From Gordonia tangerina (GTDB taxonomy: Bacteria; Actinomycetota; Actinomycetes; Mycobacteriales; Mycobacteriaceae), in assembly GCF_021556435.1 (NCBI RefSeq), contig NZ_JAKGCU010000005.1:175489-239488 (forward strand): a stretch of DNA of 64,000 bases, in the 5' to 3' direction. Position numbers and translations under genes: made by a program. This document shows positions 21,625-30,439 of this stretch, piece by piece. A model generated the notes under the pieces. It did no database searches. It saw only the letters and a program-made list of their open reading frames with translations, and was not told where the DNA came from. The first letter of the stretch is position 1; every line of letters starts with the position of its first letter.

Positions 21625-22521
21625 TTACCGCGATTCCGCCGAATTTGCGCTCGGCGCGTTGCCGGCGGTGGGCAACACATTCGGGGCCGGTGCTACCACG
21701 CCGGCGCTCGGCGACGTGTCGGCCTCGCTATCGGCGCGCGATGTCGACGTGCCCCCGGATTCGGTGTCATCCGGTGAACTCGATTGTGACTGTTCGGAAT
21801 TCGGCTGATCTCCGGCGGATTGGCTGCCATTCGACTCGGCCTGTTCGGCGGAGCCGACAGCGGTGCCGGGCAAACCCTGGGAGTCGTCGACCTTCTCGGG
21901 GTCGATACTGGCAACCGGGTCCGGCTCGGTCGGCGGATTGATCGATCGCAACGCCTTGCCCTGCGCGGGTTCCGGATCGCCGACCACACGCGGTTTACCC
22001 GGGCCGTTCACGATCATCCGGGCCGGGTTGTTCGCGGGAATCAAGCCGAGACGAGAAGCCTTGTCGGACAGTTCCGGCGCCGAATCACTGGATTCATAAG
22101 TCCGCTTGAGGGAATCCCGCTTGTCCAGCAGAGCCTGGTTCTGCTGTCGCTCCTCACCGAGGCGGTAGGAGTCGGCGGCCGCCTTCGTCGACAACCAGAG
22201 ACTGAGCCCGAGCCCGACGACGAGCAAGGCGATGATCGGGACGACGAATGGGACCGATGCGATCCGGTGACGCAGACCCGGGCAGGGGGCGCGGCCGGAG
22301 AGTCTGGCAGCGGAGCGCTCGGCCACCCGGGCGGTGCGGGCCTCCCTTTCACGTCGCTTCGCGCGCCGGTCGATGGCTCGTTGCGCCGCAGCCGATCTGG
22401 TGGCACGCGAGGTGCGTTCGCCGGTCCGTCGTCGGGCCCGACCCGCACGCGGGGCATCGCCTGCTTCTCCGGCGGCGTCGGCGGTGGGCGTGGCGACGTC
22501 GGTGTCGTGCAGCACAGTCAT
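21625..22521 (-). CDS. ftsL: FtsL-like divisome protein
   Basis: 298-residue bitopic protein between rsmH and ftsI, the classical ftsL position. The N-terminal half is very basic (Arg/Ala, residues 20-85). One membrane helix follows ([21 protein letters not shown], about 90-110), then a coiled-coil stretch with [18 protein letters not shown] and the [21 protein letters not shown] block typical of FtsL. The C-terminal 120 residues are acidic, Ser/Pro/Gln-rich and disordered, far longer than in E. coli. The start overlaps the rsmH stop by 4 nt. Identification rests on position and topology more than on sequence. Confidence 0.85.
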   Translation of the reverse strand: MTVLHDTDVATPTADAAGEAGDAPRAGRARRRTGERTSRATRSAAAQRAIDRRAKRREREARTARVAERSAARLSGRAPCPGLRHRIASVPFVVPIIALLVVGLGLSLWLSTKAAADSYRLGEERQQNQALLDKRDSLKRTYESSDSAPELSDKASRLGLIPANNPARMIVNGPGKPRVVGDPEPAQGKALRSINPPTEPDPVASIDPEKVDDSQGLPGTAVGSAEQAESNGSQSAGDQPNSEQSQSSSPDDTESGGTSTSRADSEADTSPSAGVVAPAPNVLPTAGNAPSANSAESR

Positions 22522-23558
22522 CGGAGATCCTTTTCCTCGACCCGTTCGATCACCCGCACCCGGACCGGAGCCGATCGCGGGTTGCGGTCCTGCTCCGCTT
22601 CGTCGGCACGTTCCGCACCGCGGGTGACCAGCCGGAAGTCCGGCGCCGAACCCGGCAGTTCCACCGGGAGGCCTTTAGGCGATGAGGATGTGGTGCGGGA
22701 CACGAACTCTCGTTTGACGATCTTGTCCTCGAGTGACTGGTAGCTCATCACCGCGACCCGGCCGCCGACGCGGAGCAGCGACAGCGCAGCAGGCAAGGCG
22801 CGCTCAAGCGCGTCGAGCTCGTGATTGACCTCGATACGCAGCGCCTGGAAGGTCCGCTTGGCCGGATGCCCGCCGGTCCGCCTGGTGGCTGCCGGAATGG
22901 TGTCGTAGAGCAACTGGACCAGCCGCGCACTGGTGTCGAACGGTCGGCGCTCACGTTCACGCACGACGGCCGACGCGATACGCCCGGCAAACCGTTCCTC
23001 CCCGTACTGCGACAGGATGCGCGCCAGGTCTCCGTGTGAGTACGTGTTGAGAATCTCCGCAGCGGTGAGCGTCTCGGTTGCGGTCATTCGCATATCCAGG
23101 GGCGCGTCGACCGCGTAGGCGAACCCGCGATCGGACTGATCGAGCTGCATCGACGAGACACCCAGATCGAACAACGCGGCGTCGATCCGATCGATGTCGA
23201 GGTCGGCGACCACGTCACCGATCTGGTCGAAGCGCGCCTGGCGGAGGACCAATCGGTCCGAGTGGCGCGCAAGCCGGTCCTCGGCGATGGCCAAGGCGGC
23301 ACGATCACGGTCGATGCCGATCACGCGGACCCGGGGGTGCGCATCCAACAGGAGTTCGGTGTGGCCTCCCGCACCGAGCGTCGCATCGACCACCACCGGA
23401 TCGATGTCACGCCGCGACCCGGTCAGCGCCGGCATGAGGAGTTCGATCATCCGGTCGGCCATCACCGGGAGGTGTCCGTGATCACCCGATCGGTGCCGCG
23501 GCGAGGAACCGCGGGATCGCCCGCCGGGCTCTCCCGGTTCCTCGTGACGTTCGTTCAC
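22518..23558 (-). CDS. rsmH: 16S rRNA m4C1402 methyltransferase RsmH (MraW)
   Basis: SAM-dependent methyltransferase that N4-methylates C1402 in the decoding centre. 346 residues. [13 protein letters not shown] is the conserved N-terminal block, [17 protein letters not shown] the SAM loop, [11 protein letters not shown] the acidic loop; [30 protein letters not shown] and the [22 protein letters not shown] block follow. The GTG at 23558 is chosen for its GAGGAGAGGG ribosome binding site. The open frame upstream lacks family similarity. It lies 219 nt after mraZ and overlaps ftsL. Confidence 0.96.
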   Translation of the reverse strand: MNERHEEPGEPGGRSRGSSPRHRSGDHGHLPVMADRMIELLMPALTGSRRDIDPVVVDATLGAGGHTELLLDAHPRVRVIGIDRDRAALAIAEDRLARHSDRLVLRQARFDQIGDVVADLDIDRIDAALFDLGVSSMQLDQSDRGFAYAVDAPLDMRMTATETLTAAEILNTYSHGDLARILSQYGEERFAGRIASAVVRERERRPFDTSARLVQLLYDTIPAATRRTGGHPAKRTFQALRIEVNHELDALERALPAALSLLRVGGRVAVMSYQSLEDKIVKREFVSRTTSSSPKGLPVELPGSAPDFRLVTRGAERADEAEQDRNPRSAPVRVRVIERVEEKDLR

Positions 23559-23777
23559 CGACCCTCTCCTCAGACTGTGCGGTTCGGGAAGCTCTCGACG
23601 CGAGAGTCGACCCCTGTGACGCTGGCGTCGGCACCAGCTGTGCCGGCGTGTCCGATGGGGCGGGGTCTCGACCCGATCACGCACCTGGCGTTGGGGAAGT
23701 ACGCCAGGGTCGCGCCGGGCCGAGGCCTCGACCCACCCGATCCGCTGTTCAAATGTCTGTCTGCTGGTGGACGCCGC

Positions 23778-24218
23778 TCAGAGCAAGGCATCCAGCGCAG
23801 CAGATCCCGCGGCGGAGAAGTCCTCCTCGTGTGCACTCTGGTAATCACGCCAAGCCTGTGCATCCCAGATCTCGAGGTGGTCGAAACCACCGATCACCAC
23901 GCATTCCTTCGACAGGCCCGCGTATGTCCGGTGTTCGGCCGACAGGGTGATCCGGCCCTGCCCATCGGGGCGCTGCTCATCGGTACTCGCGAAGAAGTAC
24001 CGCTGAAAGGCCCGCGCTTCGGGGTTGTTCCGCGAAGCCGCCATGGTCTGCTCGGCGATCGCATCGAACTCTTCGGCTCGATACACCGACAGGCTGCGGT
24101 CCTGGCCTCGTGTGACCATCACGCCTCCTGCCAACGCGTCGCGGAACTTGGCGGGCAACGTCAGTCGCCCCTTGTCGTCCAACTTGGGCGTGTAGGTGCC
24201 GACAAATCGCACGGACAT
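23778..24218 (-). CDS. mraZ: transcriptional regulator MraZ
   Basis: 146-residue AbrB-like DNA-binding protein, first gene of the dcw cluster and in other bacteria a repressor of it. Both SpoVT/AbrB repeats are visible: [17 protein letters not shown] (N-terminal) and [17 protein letters not shown] (middle), each with the DxxGR-type core. The start follows GGAGG by 7-8 nt. The promoter just upstream carries tandem repeats of the kind MraZ rings bind, which suggests autoregulation. Confidence 0.96.
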   Translation of the reverse strand: MSVRFVGTYTPKLDDKGRLTLPAKFRDALAGGVMVTRGQDRSLSVYRAEEFDAIAEQTMAASRNNPEARAFQRYFFASTDEQRPDGQGRITLSAEHRTYAGLSKECVVIGGFDHLEIWDAQAWRDYQSAHEEDFSAAGSAALDALL

Positions 24219-24275
24219 GTCGCCACCTCCTGCCCCACCGGGTTCGACGTCCGGTCCGCCTCACCCAGTGATGCC

Positions 24276-24330
24276 ACAGTACCCCACTTTCCACCACTTT
24301 CCACCCCAAACACCCCACGGTTGCCCCACA
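24276..24330 (-). promoter_or_regulatory. mraZ promoter with tandem MraZ-operator-like repeats
   Basis: On the minus strand a G-rich array covers 24330-24282: three TGGGG units, then two perfect copies of the 10-mer GGTGGAAAGT (within 24305-24286), then GGGG. It ends directly against a -10 box TACTGT (24281-24276). The array therefore covers the whole -35 region, a good place for a repressor. Repeats with a TGGG or AAAGTG core at about 10-nt spacing are the known MraZ target in other bacteria. The predicted transcript has a leader of about 50 nt. Confidence 0.7.
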
Positions 24331-24468
24331 CGATCGTAAAAGACCAGTTCAAACCCGTGATGTTTGGTGGCAGGAAGTTCGAACGCTCGGCGTGTATAGG
24401 TCGACAACGCCGTTACTGCTGATACTCACGACATCTCAAGATGCTGGTGAAGCGACTTTCGACGGCCG

Positions 24469-24512
24469 GTGGGGGAAGGTGGGGAATCGGGTGGGGGAAG
24501 GTGGGGAATCGG
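24469..24512 (+). repeat. 22-bp G-rich tandem repeat, possible second MraZ array
   Basis: Two perfect 22-bp copies beginning GTGGGGGAAGGTGGGG, followed by a degenerate third (GTAGGGAATGGTGG). Each unit contains TGGGG-N5-TGGGG. It lies about 140 bp beyond the proximal mraZ array and has the opposite orientation. The strand is G-rich enough to form a quadruplex. No gene overlaps it. Confidence 0.7.
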
Positions 24513-24662
24513 GTAGGGAATGGTGGCGACGACGACGGAATCCGACGGAGGACTCCATGGGGCCGCGCGGGACGACACGGGTCGCCGGTCGGTTCCGGTC
24601 ACGCGGGTCGGTTCCGGTCACCACCGACGCCGACGCCGGCAACAAAGGCCGAGCACGACGAA

Positions 24663-24689
24663 GGCCGCACACCGTTACGGTGTGCGGCC
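24663..24689 (-). terminator. terminator of the DUF3040 gene
   Basis: Perfect 12-bp stem (GGCCGCACACCG and its complement) with a 3-nt loop, about 40 nt downstream of the stop codon on the minus strand. There is no U-run, as is common for actinobacterial terminators. Confidence 0.75.
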
Positions 24690-24729
24690 TCTGCGCAAGT
24701 GTGACCGATCAGTCGGTCTCGGGAGTGGT

Positions 24730-25134
24730 CTACTCCTGTTCGAAACGACGGTTGAAGCGGTCCTCCATGCGCTCGGAGAACTTCCGCTTGGCCCCGCCGG
24801 CCTTCGGCTGCTTGGCGGCGGACCCACCCGCCGACTGATTGCCCGTGGAGCCGCGGCCGTCACCACCCCACAACGCCATCAGGCCCGCGCCGAACATCAC
24901 GAGGAAGCCGATCAGGCTGATGATGGGGAACCCACCGACACGGACCTCGACGACGAGACCGCCGACGAGGAGTACCAGGCCGATGACGAAGATCGCCACC
25001 GCCTGCAGACGACGCCGACCACTGGACCTTCCGAGACGACGACGCTTGACGCTCGACGCGAACTTCGGGTCTTCGGCATACAGAGCGCTTTCGATCTGTT
25101 CGAGCATGCGCTGCTCGTGCTCCGAAAGAGGCAC
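24730..25134 (-). CDS. DUF3040 family membrane protein
   Basis: 134 residues. The N-terminal MPLSEHEQRMLEQIESALYAEDPKFASSV is the DUF3040 signature. Two membrane helices follow (about residues 43-64 and 68-90). A hydrophilic Lys/Gly/Arg tail ends in a charged SERMEDRFNRRF helix. It is widespread beside the dcw cluster in Actinobacteria (Rv2169c position) and has no known function. It has its own terminator and a 162-nt upstream gap. Confidence 0.9.
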   Translation of the reverse strand: MPLSEHEQRMLEQIESALYAEDPKFASSVKRRRLGRSSGRRRLQAVAIFVIGLVLLVGGLVVEVRVGGFPIISLIGFLVMFGAGLMALWGGDGRGSTGNQSAGGSAAKQPKAGGAKRKFSERMEDRFNRRFEQE

Positions 25135-25296
25135 CGACCCTCCTTTATCCCAACTCCACCGACCCCGATCACAGACCCTGGAGGTCCGCGGTCGTCATCG
25201 ACGCACCAAGAGCCGCTTGTACGGCTTCAATCCTCATGATACGAGCAGAATCATCCGCCGACCACCATTACCCGTGGTTGCGTCGAATCCCACGCC

Positions 25297-25776
25297 TCAG
25301 GCCGTCCGATCCGGACTGGTCTCCCGCTCGGACAACTTGCCCTGTTCGTGCGCGATGAGCAAGTCCTCGACATCATCGAGGAGCGCGAGCACCTGCCGAC
25401 GAGTGAGCCGGAGGGTCGTCTCACCCACCGTACGGACGAGTCCGGACTCGATGTCGAGGCGGATGCCCGAATGGTGGGCGAAGTACTCGGCGTGGTCCGC
25501 GAGCTCGGGCACCACGATGGGCAGGCGGTTCCAGGCGCTGCGCGAATGCCGACGCCGAGTGGGCCGAATCGACGGCTCGTGGATCTCGAGCACGGCCCCC
25601 GCGGCTCGCAACGCGGTCAAGTAGTACTGACGGAAACGTTCTGCGGAGTCCTCGACCCCGTCGGCGTTGTCGAAAAGGATCAGCGCGCGATCGAACAGGT
25701 CGCGGCTGCGTCGGACCACGATCGGGTCGATGTCCGGCGTCGCATGGCGCGATGTGGGCGAATTCGGCATCTTCAC
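25297..25776 (-). CDS. SAV_6107-type HEPN-domain protein
   Basis: 159 residues, mostly helical. RSRDLFDRALILFDNADGVEDSAERFRQYYLTALRAAGAVLEI resembles the SAV_6107 family of HEPN-like proteins found between the DUF3040 and GNAT genes in Mycobacteriales. HEPN folds often act as RNases through an RX4-6H motif. I see R and H residues (RRRHSRSAW, HAEYFAHHSG) but cannot assign a clear catalytic pair. The start has GGAGG upstream. It is divergent from the GNAT gene, with palindromes between. Confidence 0.75.
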   Translation of the reverse strand: MKMPNSPTSRHATPDIDPIVVRRSRDLFDRALILFDNADGVEDSAERFRQYYLTALRAAGAVLEIHEPSIRPTRRRHSRSAWNRLPIVVPELADHAEYFAHHSGIRLDIESGLVRTVGETTLRLTRRQVLALLDDVEDLLIAHEQGKLSERETSPDRTA

Positions 25777-26084
25777 CTCCCCTACTGATCACCGGTGATC
25801 GTGCTTGTAGAGACGATCACGGCACTGCCTGCTATCGCTGTCACCCGCACGCTTCTCGTGCCGGTGCCGTGTTCAACTGCTTTGTACAACGCCGGTCCGA
25901 CAGCAAACGCTTCCCTCGTTCGCACATCGGACCGGCGCCGCAGCGTCGTCGGGGCCGGAGAACAGCTTGCGGAGGCTGGTTCATCGAACACCCGTTCGAC
26001 ATATTCAATATAGCTAGCGGGTGTGACAGCTTCAAGCGGTCGACGACCCGGATACCGAGAGTTCGACGAGAGGACAGATCTTCG
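25777..26084. promoter_or_regulatory. divergent promoter region with nested palindromes
   Basis: 308 nt between the HEPN-type gene (minus) and the GNAT gene (plus). It contains a 14-bp perfect palindrome GATCACCGGTGATC (25787-25800), an overlapping inverted repeat GTGATCGT (25795-25802) / ACGATCAC (25813-25820), and a longer-range repeat GCCGGTCCGA (25891-25900) / TCGGACCGGC (25927-25936). An AT-rich ATATTCAATATAGC near 26006-26020 may carry the plus-strand promoter. The first set lies just before the HEPN ribosome binding site. Confidence 0.55.
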
Positions 26085-26759
26085 TTGACGATCCGCCTCG
26101 TTGAGCTGACCGGGCAGGACGCCCACGCCTGGCTCGAGCCCGCATTGACCATCTACGTGACCGCGATGAACTATCCGCGCGGCACCGAGGTCCACCGTGC
26201 CGGGCTGTGGCGCGAGCACATCGGTCGCCCTGGGTGGCGTGCGGTGGGGGCGGTGGCGACCGTGCCGTCGGCCCAGCTCGACTCCCCGCTGATGGCCACG
26301 CGGCGGCTGGCACGGCCGGTGGCGGTCGCCGACAACGAGATCCTGGTCGGCATCGCCTACGGCTATCGCGGCGCTCGCGACCAATGGTGGAACCAGCAGT
26401 TGCGGATCGGGCTGCGGCAGTCCGGGCGCAGCGACACCGACATCGACGCGATCACCGAGGACTACTTCGAGCTCACCGAGTTGCACGTCCACCCCAGCGT
26501 CCAGGGGCAGGGGCTGGGTCAATGGCTGCTGGATCGCCTGTTGGCCGGCCGTTCCGAGAGCAAGGTCCTGCTGTCGACACCGGAGATCCCCGCCGAGGAC
26601 AACCGGGCGTGGGCGCTCTACCGTCGCCTCGGCTTCACCGATGTGTTGCGGCACTTCACCTTCACCGGCGACCCGCGGCCGTTCGCATTCCTAGGTCGCG
26701 CGCTGCCCCTGCACCCCGACAACCCGACCGACCACCGCCGATCGGCATGGCCACGATGA
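26085..26759 (+). CDS. GNAT family N-acetyltransferase
   Basis: 224 residues. The acetyl-CoA motif is LTELHVHPSVQGQGLGQWLLDRLL (about residues 129-152), with the later LSTPEIPAEDNRAWALYRRLGFTDVLRHFTF block typical of GNAT folds. The TTG at 26085 is selected because it has GAGAGGA about 10 nt upstream and the frame before it is not protein-like. By position it corresponds to Rv2170, a lysine acetyltransferase in M. tuberculosis; that transfer of function is tentative. The stop overlaps the next gene by 4 nt. Confidence 0.85.
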   Translation: MTIRLVELTGQDAHAWLEPALTIYVTAMNYPRGTEVHRAGLWREHIGRPGWRAVGAVATVPSAQLDSPLMATRRLARPVAVADNEILVGIAYGYRGARDQWWNQQLRIGLRQSGRSDTDIDAITEDYFELTELHVHPSVQGQGLGQWLLDRLLAGRSESKVLLSTPEIPAEDNRAWALYRRLGFTDVLRHFTFTGDPRPFAFLGRALPLHPDNPTDHRRSAWPR

Positions 26760-28396
26760 CAGGGCGCGTTGTCGGGGTGCAGGGGCTGCGCGCGGCGCCA
26801 CGCACCCATCCGGTACGCGACGCCGTGGTCATCGGAGCGGGCCACAACGGGCTGATCGCGGCCGCATATCTGGCCCAGGCGGGCCGTTCGGTCCTGGTTC
26901 TCGAACGCGACACGGTCGCCGGTGGAGCGGTGTCGACCGTCGAACGCTTTCCGGGCTACCGCGTCGACCGGGGGTCGTCGGCGCACCTGATGATCCGTCA
27001 CTCCCCGATCCTCGACGAGCTGGACCTGGCCACCCACGGACTGCGCTACGTGGACTGCGACCCGTGGGCCTTCGCCCCCGGCACCGCCACCACGGCGCCG
27101 ATCATCTTCCACCGGGACCTCGAGGCCACCTGTGCGTCCATCGCGGCCGCTGTGGGCGTCGCGGACGCCGAGGCCTACCGACAGTTCGTGTCCGTGTGGC
27201 GCCCCCGCGCCCGCGCGGTCATGCGGTCGTTCTACGCGCCCGCCGCTCCCGGCCGATTCGCGACGGCGTTCACCGGCCTCACCGGTACCGCCGAGACCGC
27301 GCGTTCGGGCCCGATCGCGAGCAGGACCGGCGCCATGCTGTCGCTCACCCAGGAACTGATGGCTTCCGGTGATGCGCTGTTGGACCGGTGGTTCGTCGCC
27401 GAACCGCTCAAGGCCGCCCTCGCCTGGTTCGGCGCCCAGTCCGGACCACCGATGAACGCGCCCGGGACGGCCCCGATGATCGGTTTCGCCGCTCTCCAAC
27501 ACGATGTTCCCCCCGGCCGGGCGGTGGGTGGCAGCGGCGCGCTCACCGAGGCCCTGTTGCGTCGGATCGCCGACGACGGCGGCGAGGTGGCCACCGACTC
27601 GCCTGCGGTCGCGATATCCCGCTGCGGCGACCACTGGCGGGTCGGCACCGCCGATCGGGGTCACTGCGCCACGACCGTCATCTCCGCCTGCCACGTGCTC
27701 ACCACATTGGATCTGTTGGCCGCGGGTGGATACGACCCGACGATCATCAACCGCTGGCGTTCGCAGATCGCGGTCGGCGACGGCATCGGGATGGCCGTCC
27801 GATTCGGCACCGACGCCCTGCCCGTCTACCCCGACCTGCCCTCGGACCTACCGACGCACGGGGTGCATTCCGCCCTGGGCCTGCTCGTGACCGATCGCGC
27901 ACAATTGCGGCGCGCCCATACGGCCGCGAGCGTCGGCGAACTCCCCGATCGGCCCGCCGTGGTCGCGATGGGCTATTCGGCCATCGACCCGACGCTGGCG
28001 CCACCCGGCGAACACCTGCTCAACGTGTGGGCCCAATGGCATCCCCGTCGCCTCGCCGACGGCACCGACTGGCGATCTGCCGCCCCGGCCGCCGCAGCCG
28101 CGGTGACCGCCGAACTCGATCGATATGCCCCGGGTTTCAGCGATCACATCCGCCACACCCACATCCAGACACCGGAGGATCTCGAAACCGAACTCGGCCT
28201 GGTCGGGGGCAACATCATGCACGTGGAGATGAGTATCGACCAGATGTTCTTCTGGCGACCGCATCCCGATCTGTCGACGCACCGGGTGCCCGGCGCCGAC
28301 GGCATCCTGCTCGCCGGCGCCTCGACCCATCCCGGGGGCGGGGTGACCGGGGCGAGCGGACGCATCTCGGCACACCTCGCCCTGCGTCGACGCTGA
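26756..28396 (+). CDS. FAD-dependent oxidoreductase, phytoene-desaturase/PYROXD2-like
   Basis: 546 residues. The dinucleotide-binding motif is DAVVIGAGHNGLIAAAYLAQAG (about residues 22-43), followed by LVLERDTVAGGAVST, the second FAD signature of the amine-oxidase/desaturase superfamily. The C-terminal GADGILLAGASTHPGGGVTGASG block is typical of carotenoid-desaturase-like NAD(P)/FAD enzymes. ATG 26756 overlaps the GNAT stop (ATGA); an in-frame ATG at 26747 is an alternative. No carotenoid genes are nearby, so the substrate is unknown. Confidence 0.85.
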   Translation: MTGRVVGVQGLRAAPRTHPVRDAVVIGAGHNGLIAAAYLAQAGRSVLVLERDTVAGGAVSTVERFPGYRVDRGSSAHLMIRHSPILDELDLATHGLRYVDCDPWAFAPGTATTAPIIFHRDLEATCASIAAAVGVADAEAYRQFVSVWRPRARAVMRSFYAPAAPGRFATAFTGLTGTAETARSGPIASRTGAMLSLTQELMASGDALLDRWFVAEPLKAALAWFGAQSGPPMNAPGTAPMIGFAALQHDVPPGRAVGGSGALTEALLRRIADDGGEVATDSPAVAISRCGDHWRVGTADRGHCATTVISACHVLTTLDLLAAGGYDPTIINRWRSQIAVGDGIGMAVRFGTDALPVYPDLPSDLPTHGVHSALGLLVTDRAQLRRAHTAASVGELPDRPAVVAMGYSAIDPTLAPPGEHLLNVWAQWHPRRLADGTDWRSAAPAAAAAVTAELDRYAPGFSDHIRHTHIQTPEDLETELGLVGGNIMHVEMSIDQMFFWRPHPDLSTHRVPGADGILLAGASTHPGGGVTGASGRISAHLALRRR

Positions 28397-28458
28397 TCGC
28401 GACCCGGCAGGGCGATGCCGGGAGCGTCGGCCACGTCGGCGCGGCGTCGTCTGGCACG

Positions 28459-29355
28459 ATGATCACCGTGCGCCCGACATCCCGCTGGTCCGCGATCCTG
28501 CTGCTGCTGTCCTTGGTGGCCGCGACGCCGTTGCTCGCCGGGTGTCTCGAACGTTCGACAACCGTAGGTGACCGATTCTCCGGAACCGTGGTGGTGGCGA
28601 CCTCGCCGGACAATCCCCGCGGAGCCCCTCAGCTCGACGTTCCCGAGTCCATGGCATCGCGGGTCACCCTGACCGACTACTCCACGGTGCCCGAGTCGGA
28701 ATCGGCGGCACCGGACGGCGAGGGCTCGGCGGACGAGGGCTCGGCGGACGAGGGCTCGGCGGATGAGGGCGCCGAGGACGAGATCCCCTACGTCGGCACG
28801 CGTGCGGTGTTCACCGACCTCACCAGCGGCCAGTTCGGTCAGCTCGGTGACATCGTCGCGGCCGCGTACGGCGACTCGGCCATGAGCATGGACCTCACCG
28901 CCAAGCGCAGCGACGATGTAGTCCGATTCCGCGGCAACGCCGATCTCAGTGACCTGACCGCGGGTCGCGATCTGGTGGACCTGACCGTCGTCTTCGGCGG
29001 CCCGGTGACCGCGACCAACGGCGAACAGATCGGTGAGCGCACCGTCCATTGGACACCCGAAGCCGGCAAGCCCGCCGATTTCAGCGCCGACGCCACCTAC
29101 CCGGATCCGGCAACTGCCGCCGTGAGCAGCTGGTCGTGGTTCATCGCGCTGCTCTGTCTGGTCGTCGTCGGCCTGGTGGTGCGGCTGGCCTTCGCCAACC
29201 GTGACCGCAGCCCGCGGCCCGGACGTCCGCGCCGCACTCCCCGTCGCGACCGCGAGCGCAGGCCGAGCAGCGCCTCGTCATCGACGGAGGCCCGGCCGAC
29301 GGAAGCCCCGCCGACGGCCACCGACGCCTCAACGGGTTCGGGGCCCCGCAGCTGA
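28459..29355 (+). CDS. lppM: LppM-like lipoprotein
   Basis: 298 residues. The signal peptide ends in a lipobox LLAGC (about residue 29), so the protein is probably acylated and exported. The mature LppM-type domain (DRFSGTVVVATSPDN to VVRFRGNADLSDL) is followed by a C-terminal membrane helix (WFIALLCLVVVGLVVRLAF) and a basic, Pro/Ser/Thr tail. In M. tuberculosis LppM (Rv2171, same position) binds phosphatidylinositol mannosides. A 15-bp tandem repeat (28720-28764) encodes three EGSAD units. An alternative GTG start lies at 28468. Confidence 0.85.
   Translation: MITVRPTSRWSAILLLLSLVAATPLLAGCLERSTTVGDRFSGTVVVATSPDNPRGAPQLDVPESMASRVTLTDYSTVPESESAAPDGEGSADEGSADEGSADEGAEDEIPYVGTRAVFTDLTSGQFGQLGDIVAAAYGDSAMSMDLTAKRSDDVVRFRGNADLSDLTAGRDLVDLTVVFGGPVTATNGEQIGERTVHWTPEAGKPADFSADATYPDPATAAVSSWSWFIALLCLVVVGLVVRLAFANRDRSPRPGRPRRTPRRDRERRPSSASSSTEARPTEAPPTATDASTGSGPRS
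28720..28764 (+). repeat. three 15-bp in-frame tandem repeats in lppM
   Basis: Three near-identical copies of GAGGGCTCGGCGGAC, the last with one change. They encode an acidic EGSAD repeat in the linker of the LppM-like protein. Such an array can change length by slippage without breaking the frame. Confidence 0.9.
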
Positions 29356-29379
29356 GCGCACGGGTCGTCCGCGCAGCAC

Positions 29380-30336
29380 TCAGTGCGACGCGGCGGGCAG
29401 GGCCGAGCTGGTGTCCACGCCCAGCCGTTCGAGGACCTCGCTGGTCGCCTTGGCGAAGTTGAGGCTGCAGAAATGCAGGCACGGGACGCCCTCGGCCACC
29501 AGCCGCTGCGCCATCTCGGTCGCGAAATCGATACCTACCGCGCGGACCGCCTCCCGGTTCTCCTCTGCGCCGTCGCCGGCTGCGGCAGCGAACCTCTCCT
29601 GGACGTCGGCCGGGATCACCGAGCCGGAGAGTTCGGCCATCCGTCGCACACTGGCCAACGAGGTGATCGGCATGATGCCCGGGATCAGCGGCTTGGCACC
29701 CTGTTCCGGGTCGGCGCGATTGACCCGGTCACGCAACCGCAGGAAGTCCTCCACATCGAAGAACATCTGGGTGATCGAGTATTCGGCGCCGGCACGGAGC
29801 TTGTTCACCAGGGTCCTGGTGTCGTGGTCGAGATCGGGTGCGCGGTGGTGCCCTTCCGGGAAGGAGGCGACCCCCACATGGAAATCCCCGAGATCGGCGA
29901 TCAACCGCACCAACTCTTCGGCATACTCCACGCCGGCTGGATGGCGGACCCATTCGCCGAGCGGATCCCCGGGCGGATCGCCGCGCAGCGCCAAGATGTT
30001 CGTGATGCCGTTGTCCGCATACGAGCCGACCAGAGCGCGCAACTCGTCGACACTGTGGTTGACCGCGGTCAGATGAGCCACCGGCAGCAGGGTGGTCTCG
30101 GTCGCGAGTTCGCCCGCGATCCGCGCCGTGCGGTCACGGGTGGATCCGCCGGCGCCGTAGGTCATCGAGACGAACGCGGGTCCGAGGCGCTCGAACGCGC
30201 GGACCGCCCGCCACAACCGCGCCTCCGCCTCGGCATCACGCGGCGGGAAGAACTCCACCGAGAACGGAACCGTTCCGCGGTGCGGAGCCGACAGCCGGTC
30301 GACGATCGACGGGGCGGGGTGGGCGGTTGAAGTCAC
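29380..30336 (-). CDS. metF: methylenetetrahydrofolate reductase
   Basis: TIM-barrel flavoenzyme that makes 5-methyl-THF for methionine synthesis. 318 residues. FSVEFFPPRDAEAEARLW is the N-terminal motif with the catalytic Glu; FVSMTYGAGGSTRDRT, ILALRGDPPGDP and SITQMFFDVEDFLRL are conserved blocks. GTG 30336 is preceded, 6 nt away, by a -10 box TACACT (30348-30343), so the mRNA is probably leaderless; the open frame upstream is not used. It is divergent from the polyprenyl synthase gene and convergent with lppM. Confidence 0.93.
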   Translation of the reverse strand: MTSTAHPAPSIVDRLSAPHRGTVPFSVEFFPPRDAEAEARLWRAVRAFERLGPAFVSMTYGAGGSTRDRTARIAGELATETTLLPVAHLTAVNHSVDELRALVGSYADNGITNILALRGDPPGDPLGEWVRHPAGVEYAEELVRLIADLGDFHVGVASFPEGHHRAPDLDHDTRTLVNKLRAGAEYSITQMFFDVEDFLRLRDRVNRADPEQGAKPLIPGIMPITSLASVRRMAELSGSVIPADVQERFAAAAGDGAEENREAVRAVGIDFATEMAQRLVAEGVPCLHFCSLNFAKATSEVLERLGVDTSSALPAASH

Positions 30337-30439
30337 CTGAACAGTGTACGGACCGGCCGCGCGGCGTCGGTACCCGCGGGCGCTGGGACGGTCCACCCAT
30401 GTCCTCGTGGTCACCGAGGCCTACCACTAGCCTGACAGG
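30337..30439. promoter_or_regulatory. divergent leaderless promoters of metF and idsA-like gene
   Basis: 103 nt hold two outward promoters. On the minus strand TACACT (30348-30343) lies 6 nt before the metF GTG. On the plus strand TAGCCT (30428-30433) lies 6 nt before the GTG of the prenyl synthase. Neither gene has a Shine-Dalgarno sequence at the usual distance. No clear -35 hexamers are seen. Confidence 0.7.

Larger units (their letters stand above)
24331..24729. other. intergenic region between mraZ promoter and DUF3040 gene
   Basis: Together with the mraZ promoter this makes a 511-nt gene-free stretch. It holds the G-rich tandem repeat (24469-24512), a terminator hairpin (24663-24689) for the DUF3040 gene, and an AT-richer zone around 24330-24420 with a TATACA on the minus strand. 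I see no credible coding sequence. Confidence 0.6.

Noticed and set aside
24469..24512. Tandem repeat as a CRISPR fragment
   Set aside because: Copies are directly adjacent with no spacers and no cas genes nearby; G-rich units fit MraZ-type sites better.
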